A stretch of 5,567 nt of DNA from Chloroflexota bacterium (GCA_028874675.1 JAPPJA010000524.1:1-5567), one strand, 5' to 3'. Numbered from the stretch's first letter, positions 1 to 5,567 are shown. Numbers and translations: made by a program. Notes: generated by a model not told the origin, from the letters alone.

Positions 1-423
1 CGACGGCTAAACAACTGGAAATAGAGGAATTTGCGCTAGTATATGGACTGCCTTTTCGCAGTGTCAAGGCAGAGTCCACCCGGCGAAATCGCCTTCCAGG
101 CCCCCCAAACGGCCCAGGGAAGAAACACCGGTCCCCGAGCCTGCCCAAATGTTCCAAATCCTTCCCCCAAACTCCCCTGTCGGCCTGAGGTAGGGCTAAG
201 ATCCAGGTGGCTTACAGCGGTAGGGGAGGGTTTGAAACCCGCCCTGGCTACACCTCGAACATTCTCCCTGCGCCATCCCACCCGAAGGTGAAAGGGTCCG
301 AAGTCAGAATGGGCCCTGTGTGAATGTGTTCAAGCCGGTCAGCCGAAGTCCATCCCCTGCCCCCATCAATTTCCAGGGTAGCCTTCAAGAGGCGCCCCAC
401 GGCCCTCTCATCGTCCGCTCCGC
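1..423. other. Intergenic stretch without a supported gene
   Basis: This stretch precedes the first convincing gene. Short open frames exist on both strands (for example 36-281 on the - strand and 43-291 on the + strand), but they show no recognisable domain. They also lack the regular C-ending codon pattern of the real genes, and they run straight through the palindrome at 220-251. A frame entering from the left edge stays open to a TGA at 186-188; it could be the tail of an upstream gene, but its second half is low-complexity and rich in Pro, Ser and Lys. What can be described here is the palindrome at 220-251 and weak hairpins between about 260 and 317. I see no tRNA, no rRNA and no complete riboswitch. 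Confidence 0.6.
220..251. repeat. Imperfect palindromic intergenic repeat (REP-like)
   Basis: GTAG at 220-223 pairs with CTAC at 248-251. GGG at 224-226 pairs with CCC at 242-244, and GGGTTT at 228-233 pairs with AAACCC at 235-240. One A/G mismatch and a three-base TGG bulge interrupt the symmetry. The form resembles dispersed elements of the GTAGGGGCGGGTTT...AAACCCGCCCCTAC kind, which I recall between genes in several GC-rich bacteria; they often cause spurious small protein calls containing AGFKP-like peptides. Only one copy lies in this window, so the repeat status is inferred from memory and from the symmetry. Confidence 0.5.
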
Positions 424-452
424 TTGAGCCCCCCTACCTTAAGGGATACAAT
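424..452 (+). promoter_or_regulatory. Sigma-70-like promoter for the mutase gene cluster
   Basis: A -35 box TTGAGC (424-429; consensus TTGACA) is followed by a 17-base spacer and a -10 box TACAAT (447-452; consensus TATAAT). Transcription would start near 459-461, giving a short leader of about 25 bases before the ATG at 485. The site lies in one of the few AT-rich patches of the upstream region. It is the only convincing promoter I see for the + strand genes and may drive the mutase, dehydrogenase, epimerase and holA together. The start point is predicted, not shown. Confidence 0.6.
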
Positions 453-462
453 AGCCCTGAAG
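438..462. promoter_or_regulatory. Dyad centred on the -10 box, candidate operator
   Basis: CTTAAGGG (438-445) and CCCTGAAG (455-462) form an inverted repeat with 7 of 8 positions matching across a 9-base spacer. The spacer contains the TACAAT box, so the dyad axis (about position 450) falls on the -10 element. A dimeric repressor bound here would block RNA polymerase. The predicted start lies inside the right arm, so the dyad should act as DNA rather than as an RNA hairpin. No regulator gene is in the window and I cannot name the protein. The symmetry is seen directly; the operator role is inferred. Confidence 0.35.
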
Positions 463-484
463 TCTTTAAAGGCGAGCGACACCC

Positions 485-2149
485 ATGCCCGGCAACGGCA
501 ACCCACCCCACAATCAGGACCGATGGCGCAGGGAAACCCTCGATCCGGTCACCCAACGCTATCCCGAGCGCAGGGACCAGTTCCAGACCGACAGCGGCAT
601 CCCCATCGAACCCATCTACGCGCCGCCCAATGGCGATGCGGAGGCGGCCGATATCGGGTTCCCGGGCGAGTTCCCCTACACCCGGGGCGTGCAGCCCAAT
701 ATGTACCGTGGCCGGGTCTGGACTATGCGCCAGTACTCCGGGTACGCCACCGCCGCCGACACCAACCGCCGCTATCGCTACCTGCTTGAGCAGGGCCAGA
801 CCGGTTTATCCGTGGCGTTCGACCTGCCAACCCAGATTGGCTACGACTCCGACGCTCCCCAGTCCCGGGGCGAAGTCGGCAAGGTCGGCGTCCCCATTTG
901 CAGCCTGCAGGACATGGAAACCCTGTTCGACGCCATTCCCCTGGACCGCGTCAGCACTTCCATGACCATCAATGCCACTGCCTCCGTGCTCCTGTGCCTC
1001 TACATCGCCGCCGCCAGGCGGCAGGGGGTCAGCCAGGACCGGCTTGCCGGCACCCTCCAGAACGACATCCTCAAGGAATACATCGCCCGTGGCACCTATG
1101 CCTACCCTCCGCGCCCGTCCATGCGCCTCGTGGTGGATGTCTTCAAGTACTGCGCCGAAAATATTCCCCGCTGGAACACCATCAGCATCAGCGGTTATCA
1201 CATGCGGGAGGCCGGAGCCACCGCCGTTCAGGAACTGGCCTTCACCTTCGCCAACGCCATTGCCTACGTCCAGGCTGCCGTGGACGCAGGACTGGCCGTG
1301 GACGACTTCGCTCCCCGCCTCTCCTTCTTTTTCGTGGCCCAGAACAACCTGCTGGAAGAGGTCGCCAAGTACCGCGCCGCCCGCCGCATGTGGGCCACCA
1401 TAATGAGGGACCGGTTCGGCGCCACCGACCCGCGCTCCCAGATGCTGCGTTTCCACACCCAGACCGCCGGCGTTACCCTCACCGCCCAGCAGCCCGACAA
1501 CAACGTCATCCGCAGCACGGTACAGGCCATGGCGGCCGTCCTGGGCGGCACCCAGTCCCTCCACGTAAACTCCCGGGACGAGGCTCTTGGCCTCCCTACC
1601 GAGGAATCCGCCCAGCTTTCCCTGCGCACTCAGCAGATTATTGCCCACGAAAGCGGCGTGGCCGACGTGGTGGACCCCCTCGGAGGCTCCTGGTATGTGG
1701 AGAACCTCACCGACCAGCTGGAGCAGAGGGCCCTGGAATACATCGCCGAAATAGACCGCCAGGGAGGCGCTGTTGCCGCCATTGAGCAGGGTTTCCAGGT
1801 CCGGGAGATTGGCGAGTCCGCCTACCGCCATCAGCGGGAAGTTGACGCCGGCGACCGCACCGTGGTCGGGGTCAACCGCTACGTCACCGAAACTCCCCCG
1901 CTGGATAATCTCTTGCGCGTGGACCCCGAGGTAGCCCGCCAGCAGGCAGAAGGGCTGGCGAATCTGAGAAAATCGCGGGACAACACCCTGGTCAGCGCAT
2001 CCCTGGCCCGCCTGGAAGAGGTGGCTCGCACCCGGGAAAACTCCATACCCGCAACCCTGGAATGCATCGAAAATTACTGCACCCTCGGCGAAATCTGCCA
2101 CGTATTCCGCGCCGTATTCGGCGAACAACAGGGGGAGTTGGCCTTTTAG
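485..2149 (+). CDS. mcmA1: Methylmalonyl-CoA mutase, large (catalytic) subunit without B12 domain
   Basis: This 554-residue protein is the TIM-barrel substrate-binding part of methylmalonyl-CoA mutase, which converts (R)-methylmalonyl-CoA to succinyl-CoA with adenosylcobalamin in the cytosol. Clear family motifs are WTMRQYSGYAT (79-89), GLSVAFDLPTQIGYDSD (107-123), LQNDILKEYIARGTY (191-205), ISISGYHMREAGAT (233-246) and GGTQSLHVNS (354-363). By my alignment from memory, Y84, R202 and H239 match Y89, R207 and H244 of the Propionibacterium enzyme. The Tyr/Arg pair favours methylmalonyl-CoA over isobutyryl-CoA mutase, where Phe/Gln are expected. The length fits the stand-alone large subunit of split mutases; the roughly 140-residue cobalamin-binding part with its DxHxxG motif is absent here and must come from another gene. 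The ATG has a modest purine-rich stretch upstream (GGCGAG, 471-476). The epimerase two genes downstream supports the assignment. Confidence 0.93.
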   Translation: MPGNGNPPHNQDRWRRETLDPVTQRYPERRDQFQTDSGIPIEPIYAPPNGDAEAADIGFPGEFPYTRGVQPNMYRGRVWTMRQYSGYATAADTNRRYRYLLEQGQTGLSVAFDLPTQIGYDSDAPQSRGEVGKVGVPICSLQDMETLFDAIPLDRVSTSMTINATASVLLCLYIAAARRQGVSQDRLAGTLQNDILKEYIARGTYAYPPRPSMRLVVDVFKYCAENIPRWNTISISGYHMREAGATAVQELAFTFANAIAYVQAAVDAGLAVDDFAPRLSFFFVAQNNLLEEVAKYRAARRMWATIMRDRFGATDPRSQMLRFHTQTAGVTLTAQQPDNNVIRSTVQAMAAVLGGTQSLHVNSRDEALGLPTEESAQLSLRTQQIIAHESGVADVVDPLGGSWYVENLTDQLEQRALEYIAEIDRQGGAVAAIEQGFQVREIGESAYRHQREVDAGDRTVVGVNRYVTETPPLDNLLRVDPEVARQQAEGLANLRKSRDNTLVSASLARLEEVARTRENSIPATLECIENYCTLGEICHVFRAVFGEQQGELAF

Positions 2150-2211
2150 CCCGTTTCCAGAGTCCTACCATCGTCTCTTGCCGACCCTCAGCAGAGTTCC
2201 CCTGAGCTGTG

Positions 2212-2233
2212 CCGCCACCCGGCAGGGCAGCGG
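2212..2233 (+). other. Small hairpin just before the dehydrogenase ribosome binding site
   Basis: CCGC (2212-2215) pairs with GCGG (2230-2233) and CCC (2218-2220) with GGG (2225-2227), closed by a GGCA loop; a symmetric CA/CA internal loop separates the two helices. It ends four bases before the Shine-Dalgarno sequence of the next gene. No U-run follows, so it is not an intrinsic terminator. It could be a processing or mRNA-stability element, or chance in GC-rich DNA. Confidence 0.25.
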
Positions 2234-2237
2234 AATT

Positions 2238-2244
2238 AAAGGAG
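2238..2244 (+). promoter_or_regulatory. Shine-Dalgarno sequence of the acyl-CoA dehydrogenase gene
   Basis: AAAGGAG ends seven bases before the ATG at 2252, an ideal spacing that fixes the start. It is clearly stronger than the site in front of the mutase gene. Confidence 0.8.
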
Positions 2245-2251
2245 TAACACC

Positions 2252-3406
2252 ATGCCCGACCCCATGCTTAACGAAGAAGAGAGAATGCTTCAAACCCTGG
2301 TCCGCGACTTCGCCGACCGGGAACTGGCTCCCCGCGCCCGGGAAGTGGACGAACTGGAAGAGTTCGACTGGCAGAACTGGAACGGGATGGCTCGCCTTGG
2401 CCTGACCGGCATCGCCATCGACCCCGTATATGGCGGCGGCGGCGGCGGGTATCGGCAAGTCGCTATTGCAATGGAAGAGGTTGCCCGGGGTGATTCTGCC
2501 GCCAGCACCGGCCTCATTGCCCACCTGTCCCTCGGCACAAGCACCATTTACCGCTTCGGCAACGAAGAGCAAAAGCAACGCTTCATCCCCTCATTGGCCT
2601 CGGGCAAGGGTGTGGCCGCCTGGGCTCTCACCGAACCCGGGGGAGGCTCCGACGCCGCGGCCCTCCAGACCACCGCCCAGCAACGCGACGGTACCTGGTT
2701 CCTCAACGGTAGCAAGATGTTCATTACCAACGCCGACGTGGCCGAGTCCATGGTTGTTTTCGCCAACCAGGACCGCTCCCAGGGCTACCGGGGCATCAGC
2801 GCCTTTGTCGTACCCCAGGGCTCCCCCGGCATGACTGCCACTCCCCTCCACGGCAAGATGGGGATGCGGGCATCCAGCACCAATGAGATTGTCTTCCAGG
2901 ACACCCCGGTTCCCGGCGAAAACCTCCTCGGTGAGCAGGGCCGCGGTTTCCGCTACGCCATGGAAATCCTCGATTCCAGCCGGATAATGATTGCCGCCCA
3001 GTGCGTTGGCATCGGACAGGCCGCGCTGGAGGAAGCGGTTCGCTACGCCCAGCAGCGCGAGTCCTTCGGGCGCCCCATCGCCCAGCACCAGGCCGTTCAG
3101 TTCATGCTGGCCGATATGGCCGCCTCCGTCCACGCCGCCCGCACCTGCACCATGCAAGCCGCAACCCTGAAAGACGACGGCCAGGACTACATCAACGAGG
3201 CTTCCATCGCCAAGCTCATTGCCTCCGAAATGTGCGTTGACGTTACCTCCAAGGCCGTCCAGGTCCACGGCGGCTACGGCTATTTCAAGGACTCGCCGGT
3301 GGAGCGCCTCTTCCGGGATGCACGGGTAACCACCATTTACGAGGGCACCTCCGAGGTCCAGCGCCTCCTGATAGCCCGCCAGACCCTGGCCCAGTACCCG
3401 GTCTAG
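2252..3406 (+). CDS. Acyl-CoA dehydrogenase, short/branched-chain type
   Basis: This 384-residue FAD flavoprotein should introduce a trans-2,3 double bond into an acyl-CoA and pass electrons to electron-transferring flavoprotein. The N-terminal helical domain (about 1-120) is followed by the first family signature ALTEPGGGSDAAA (125-137), the beta domain with WFLNGSKMFITNA (149-161), and a C-terminal helical domain with RESFGRPIAQHQAVQ (269-283), VQVHGGYGY (337-344) and RDARVTTIYEGTSEVQR (355-371). E364 in the IYEGT motif is at the position of the catalytic base in short- and medium-chain, 2-methyl-branched and isobutyryl-CoA dehydrogenases. Length is normal for the family. Placed between mutase and epimerase, it may feed propionyl-CoA from valine, isoleucine or short-chain fatty acids; the exact substrate cannot be read from the sequence. 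An odd point is a run of six glycines (61-66) where relatives usually have GGAG-like sequence. The 102-base gap after the mutase gene suggests cotranscription. Confidence 0.93.
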   Translation: MPDPMLNEEERMLQTLVRDFADRELAPRAREVDELEEFDWQNWNGMARLGLTGIAIDPVYGGGGGGYRQVAIAMEEVARGDSAASTGLIAHLSLGTSTIYRFGNEEQKQRFIPSLASGKGVAAWALTEPGGGSDAAALQTTAQQRDGTWFLNGSKMFITNADVAESMVVFANQDRSQGYRGISAFVVPQGSPGMTATPLHGKMGMRASSTNEIVFQDTPVPGENLLGEQGRGFRYAMEILDSSRIMIAAQCVGIGQAALEEAVRYAQQRESFGRPIAQHQAVQFMLADMAASVHAARTCTMQAATLKDDGQDYINEASIAKLIASEMCVDVTSKAVQVHGGYGYFKDSPVERLFRDARVTTIYEGTSEVQRLLIARQTLAQYPV

Positions 3407-3458
3407 TTCGCAACAGGCAAGGCAACAACCCCACAATTGGCAACCGGCAAGAACTGCC

Positions 3459-3463
3459 AGGAG
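3459..3463 (+). promoter_or_regulatory. Shine-Dalgarno sequence that decides the TTG start of the epimerase
   Basis: AGGAG lies seven bases before the TTG at 3471. The next in-frame ATG would begin at residue 37, inside the fold and after the metal-binding His14, so this site settles the TTG as the start. Confidence 0.75.
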
Positions 3464-3470
3464 AAAAGAC

Positions 3471-3896
3471 TTGAGCTCCAGCCAGGTTTGCACCGTAGAT
3501 TACATCGACCACGTGGGCATCGCCGTCAAGGACATTGACGCCGCGCTCCGGCTGTTCAGCCAGGTGTTCGGCGCCCCCATGGTGGAGGTTAAACAGTTGG
3601 ACGGCCAGGGAATCCGCGGAGCCCTCGTCCAGGTGGGCCAGACCCGGCTGGAACTCATGGAACCCACGTCCTCCGACACCACCATCGGCCGTTTCATCGA
3701 AAGGCGCGGCGAAGGCTTGCACCACCTGGCCTTCTACGTCCAGGACCTCCCCGGCAAAATCCGGATTATTGACGAAGCCGGCCTCCAGCTTATTGACCAC
3801 GAGCCTCGCGAGGGCCTCTCCGGCGACATCGCATTCATCCATCCCCGCTCCGTTTTCGGCATTCTCACCGAACTGGTTGAGCGGCCCAACGAATAG
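3471..3896 (+). CDS. mce: Methylmalonyl-CoA epimerase
   Basis: This 141-residue protein of the vicinal-oxygen-chelate (glyoxalase-like) superfamily interconverts (S)- and (R)-methylmalonyl-CoA, supplying the R isomer to the mutase. Two repeats of the fold are visible: IDHVGIAVKDIDAAL (12-26) with metal ligand H14, RLELMEP (59-65) with E61, GEGLHHLAFYVQDL (80-93) with H84/H85, and FIHPRSVFGILTELVE (122-137) with E134. E61 aligns with Q65 and E134 with E141 of the Propionibacterium enzyme, by my alignment from memory. The ending, with a conserved HP followed by the G(I/V)L-EL motif, is typical of this epimerase and unlike glyoxalase I. Length is normal. Translation starts at TTG, supported by a strong ribosome binding site. 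The gene lies 64 bases after the dehydrogenase and 34 bases before holA, so it is probably part of one transcript. Confidence 0.94.
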   Translation: MSSSQVCTVDYIDHVGIAVKDIDAALRLFSQVFGAPMVEVKQLDGQGIRGALVQVGQTRLELMEPTSSDTTIGRFIERRGEGLHHLAFYVQDLPGKIRIIDEAGLQLIDHEPREGLSGDIAFIHPRSVFGILTELVERPNE

Positions 3897-3921
3897 ACCC
3901 TCCCAGCCTGAAACCCGCGCC

Positions 3922-3926
3922 GGAGG
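3922..3926 (+). promoter_or_regulatory. Shine-Dalgarno sequence of holA
   Basis: GGAGG lies four bases before the GTG at 3931. The spacing is slightly short, but no other start codon occurs between the epimerase stop and this GTG in the holA frame, so it decides the start. Confidence 0.7.
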
Positions 3927-3930
3927 TCCC

Positions 3931-4956
3931 GTGCCAACCCACCTGATTTACGGCGACAGTTTCCTCGTCTCCCAGCAGCTGAAGCACCTCACTGCCGAAG
4001 CCGGCGCTGATACGCTCCTGGAAGCCAACCGGCACCAGCTAGCGGGCGGTCAGCTCAACCTCCCCGAGCTGCTGGCCGTGTGTAACGCCCTTCCCTTCAT
4101 GGATACCTGCCGCCTGGTGCTCGTCACCGGCCTCCTGGCCACCCAGGAATCCAGGGGCGGCCGCGGGCGCGGTTCCCGTTCCCTCGGCGAGTGGGACAAA
4201 CTCGCCGATGCCATCCCGCTGATGCCCGAGACCACCATGCTGGTTTTTGTTGACGATGCCCTGTCTGACAGTAATCCCCTGCTGCGGTCGCTGCAGCCCG
4301 TATCCCTTGTCCAGCGCCTCCAGGCTCCCACCGGGGAGAACCTCGCTCTGTACGTTCGCGAAATGGCCCAACAGAAAGGCTCCGGCATCAGTCCGGCCGC
4401 CATCAGGACATTGACCGACCTCGTCGGCAACGACCTCTGGACTCTGGACCGGGAAATGGAAAAGCTCTCCCTGTACGCCGCCGGACGCAACATTGAGGAG
4501 CAGGATATCCAGGAAATGGTGGCCCAGGTTCGCGAGGCCAGCATCTTCAACGCCGTGGACGCGATGATAGACGGTCGTCCGGAGGTGGCGCTGCGGCTGT
4601 TGCAAAGGCTGCGCCAGGATGGAGCCGCCCTGCCCTACATCATCAGCATGGTGGAGCGCCAGCTGAGGCTGGTCTGCCTGGCCAGGTACTGGACCGAACA
4701 GCGCGTGTCACCCCAGGAATTGGCGGGAAAGCTGGGAGTCCCTCCCTTCGTAGCCCGCAAGACGGCGGAGCAGGCCCGTCGCAACTCCTGGCCCGACCTC
4801 GACCGGCGATACCAACGGTTGCTGGAAGCAGACCTGGCCTTCAAGACCGGCCGGGTTGACTCGGAAGACCTCGCCCTGGAGATGCTGGTGGTTGACCTGG
4901 CAACCCCAGCCTCGGGCGGTGGAAACAGGCCCGCCGCAAGAGGTCGGCGCGCCTAG
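3931..4956 (+). CDS. holA: DNA polymerase III, delta subunit (clamp loader)
   Basis: This 341-residue protein matches the delta subunit of the clamp-loader complex, which opens the beta sliding clamp during replication. Length is close to the E. coli protein (343 residues). Features in order: the N-terminal HLIYGDSFLVSQQ (4-16); NALPFMDTCRLVLVTG (52-67), equivalent to the family pattern ending PF..D.RLV.V; a hydrophobic strand MLVFVDDA (103-110); GNDLWTLDREMEKLSLY (166-182), the conserved G-D-L--L--E--KL-LY motif; then ASIFNAVDAMIDG (203-215), the collar helices with MVERQLRLVCLAR (240-252), LGVPPFVARKTAEQAR (268-283) and LLEADLAFKTGRVD (297-310). The delta subunit has no working ATPase site, and none is visible. 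The frame is open further upstream through the epimerase gene, but that part is a shadow; GTG at 3931 with GGAGG in front gives the right N-terminus. The C-terminal tail (325-341) is rich in Gly, Ala and Arg. Its place after a propionate-pathway gene is unusual. Confidence 0.92.
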   Translation: MPTHLIYGDSFLVSQQLKHLTAEAGADTLLEANRHQLAGGQLNLPELLAVCNALPFMDTCRLVLVTGLLATQESRGGRGRGSRSLGEWDKLADAIPLMPETTMLVFVDDALSDSNPLLRSLQPVSLVQRLQAPTGENLALYVREMAQQKGSGISPAAIRTLTDLVGNDLWTLDREMEKLSLYAAGRNIEEQDIQEMVAQVREASIFNAVDAMIDGRPEVALRLLQRLRQDGAALPYIISMVERQLRLVCLARYWTEQRVSPQELAGKLGVPPFVARKTAEQARRNSWPDLDRRYQRLLEADLAFKTGRVDSEDLALEMLVVDLATPASGGGNRPAARGRRA

Positions 4957-4979
4957 CAATCAAGTGGCCGTGCCGAGCT

Positions 4980-5567
4980 TTACTCCGTCATCGGGTTGAA
5001 ACAGGCCGCCCAGTGGTTCTCTCCCACCTCTTCCAGCGGCGGACTGGGATTTACCCGGCACTGGCTGAGCGCCTTGTGGCACCTCGGCAGAAAGGCGCAC
5101 TCCTCAGGCAGGTTAACCATATCAGGCGGACTGCCCCGCAGCGGCTGCAGCCTCCGCCCCACGTCGTCCAGCCTGGGCAGAGACTGTATCAGCGACCAGG
5201 TGTAAGGATGGCGCGGCTCCTTGAACAGGGGTATCACGTCGGCTGTTTCCGCCAGGCTTCCCGCGTACATCACTCCCACTCGATTCGCCATGTGCGCCAC
5301 AATGCCCATGTCGTGGGTTATCAGCAGCACCGCCGAGTTCAAGTCCCGGCACAGCCGCTTCAACCGGTCCAGAATCTCCGCCTGCAGGGTAACGTCCAGC
5401 CCCGACGTGGCCTCGTCCGCTATCAATAGCCTGGGCTGCAGCACCAGGGCAATGCCGATCATCACCCGCTGGCACATGCCGCCGCTGAGGTTGAAGGGAT
5501 ACTCCCCCAGTATCCGGCGCGGGTCCGGCAGGCCCAGGTCCCGCAGCACATCCTGCGCCATCCGGTT
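4980..5567 (-). CDS. Peptide ABC transporter ATP-binding protein, OppD/DppD type (partial, C-terminal part)
   Basis: The last 195 residues are present; the N-terminus with the Walker A motif lies beyond the right edge. An internal ATG at 5559-5561 should not be taken as the start, because the frame is open to the edge. Numbering from the edge, the ABC signature is LSGGMCQRVMIG (27-38), Walker B and D-loop LLIADEATSGLDV (47-59) with catalytic E52, and the H-loop LITHDMGIV (82-90) with H85. The C-terminal extension typical of oligopeptide/dipeptide importers follows: PRHPYTWSLIQSLP (118-131), GSPPDM (145-150), and four cysteines at 157, 163, 170 and 189. In some OppD proteins these cysteines hold an iron-sulfur cluster. 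The protein should energise uptake of peptides, or of nickel or another small solute, at the inner face of the membrane. D-loop residues EATSGLD differ from the common EPTTALD. OppD and DppD cannot be told apart here. The gene converges on holA with a 23-base gap. Confidence 0.9.
   Translation of the reverse strand, partial: NRMAQDVLRDLGLPDPRRILGEYPFNLSGGMCQRVMIGIALVLQPRLLIADEATSGLDVTLQAEILDRLKRLCRDLNSAVLLITHDMGIVAHMANRVGVMYAGSLAETADVIPLFKEPRHPYTWSLIQSLPRLDDVGRRLQPLRGSPPDMVNLPEECAFLPRCHKALSQCRVNPSPPLEEVGENHWAACFNPMTE

Noticed and set aside
36..291. Two opposite small open frames of about 80 codons
   Set aside because: Both pass through the palindrome at 220-251, lack a good ribosome binding site and domain, and lack the codon pattern of neighbouring genes.
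287..317. Possible cobalamin riboswitch remnant (GAAGTCAG near the end of a hairpin)
   Set aside because: The short string resembles the 3' part of B12 riboswitches, which would be attractive before a B12-dependent mutase gene. However, the GCCACTG box and the rest of the core are missing, and the predicted transcript starts about 140 bases later.
324..965. + strand open frame of 213 codons crossing the promoter and the start of the mutase gene
   Set aside because: Out of frame with the mutase, Pro/Ser/Thr-rich low-complexity product, and it would overlap about 480 bases of a certain gene.
806..2128. Long - strand open frame (440 codons) opposite the mutase gene
   Set aside because: It mirrors a strongly conserved enzyme gene, has Gly/Val-rich composition without any motif, and is explained by the C-ending codon bias of the + strand gene.
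3437..3460. Weak hairpin TTGGCA/TGCCAG in front of the epimerase start
   Set aside because: Only five Watson-Crick pairs with a 12-base loop; it touches the first bases of the Shine-Dalgarno sequence but is too weak to claim control.
2591..3493. Long - strand open frame (300 codons) opposite the dehydrogenase gene
   Set aside because: Same shadow effect; no domain, and the + strand gene carries complete family signatures across this span.
4946..4953. GGCGCGCC palindrome as a bidirectional terminator
   Set aside because: Eight bases without a loop or T-run, located inside the holA coding region.

Overview
The window (5567 bases, GC-rich, coding strand with many C-ending codons) looks like bacterial chromosome carrying ordinary metabolic and housekeeping genes. 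The separate, B12-domain-less methylmalonyl-CoA mutase large subunit, the acyl-CoA dehydrogenase and epimerase beside it, and a GGGTTT/AAACCC palindrome between genes remind me of uncultured Chloroflexota (Dehalococcoidia/SAR202-like). That taxonomic guess comes from memory and is not proven by the sequence.

Layout. Positions 1-423 hold no gene I can support. They contain one imperfect palindromic repeat (220-251) and some weak hairpins. A good sigma-70-like promoter (TTGAGC, 17-base spacer, TACAAT; 424-452) follows, with a dyad centred on its -10 box. Four genes then run on the + strand: methylmalonyl-CoA mutase large subunit (485-2149), an acyl-CoA dehydrogenase (2252-3406), methylmalonyl-CoA epimerase with a TTG start (3471-3896), and DNA polymerase III delta subunit holA with a GTG start (3931-4956). 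The gaps are 102, 64 and 34 bases. The last three genes each have a good Shine-Dalgarno sequence. On the - strand, converging on holA with a 23-base gap, is the C-terminal part of an OppD/DppD-type peptide transporter ATPase (4980-5567), cut by the right edge.

How the genes work together. Epimerase and mutase are consecutive steps of the propionate route: (S)-methylmalonyl-CoA to (R)-methylmalonyl-CoA to succinyl-CoA. The dehydrogenase probably acts upstream, on a short or branched acyl-CoA from amino-acid or fatty-acid breakdown that ends in propionyl-CoA. The B12-binding small subunit of the mutase, propionyl-CoA carboxylase and the MeaB chaperone are not in the window. holA is a replication gene that appears to share the transcript without sharing the pathway.

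I found no mobile element, CRISPR array, tRNA, rRNA or clearly new system. The most useful second-look items are the dyad over the mutase promoter, holA at the end of a propionate cluster, and the mutase lacking its partner subunit.
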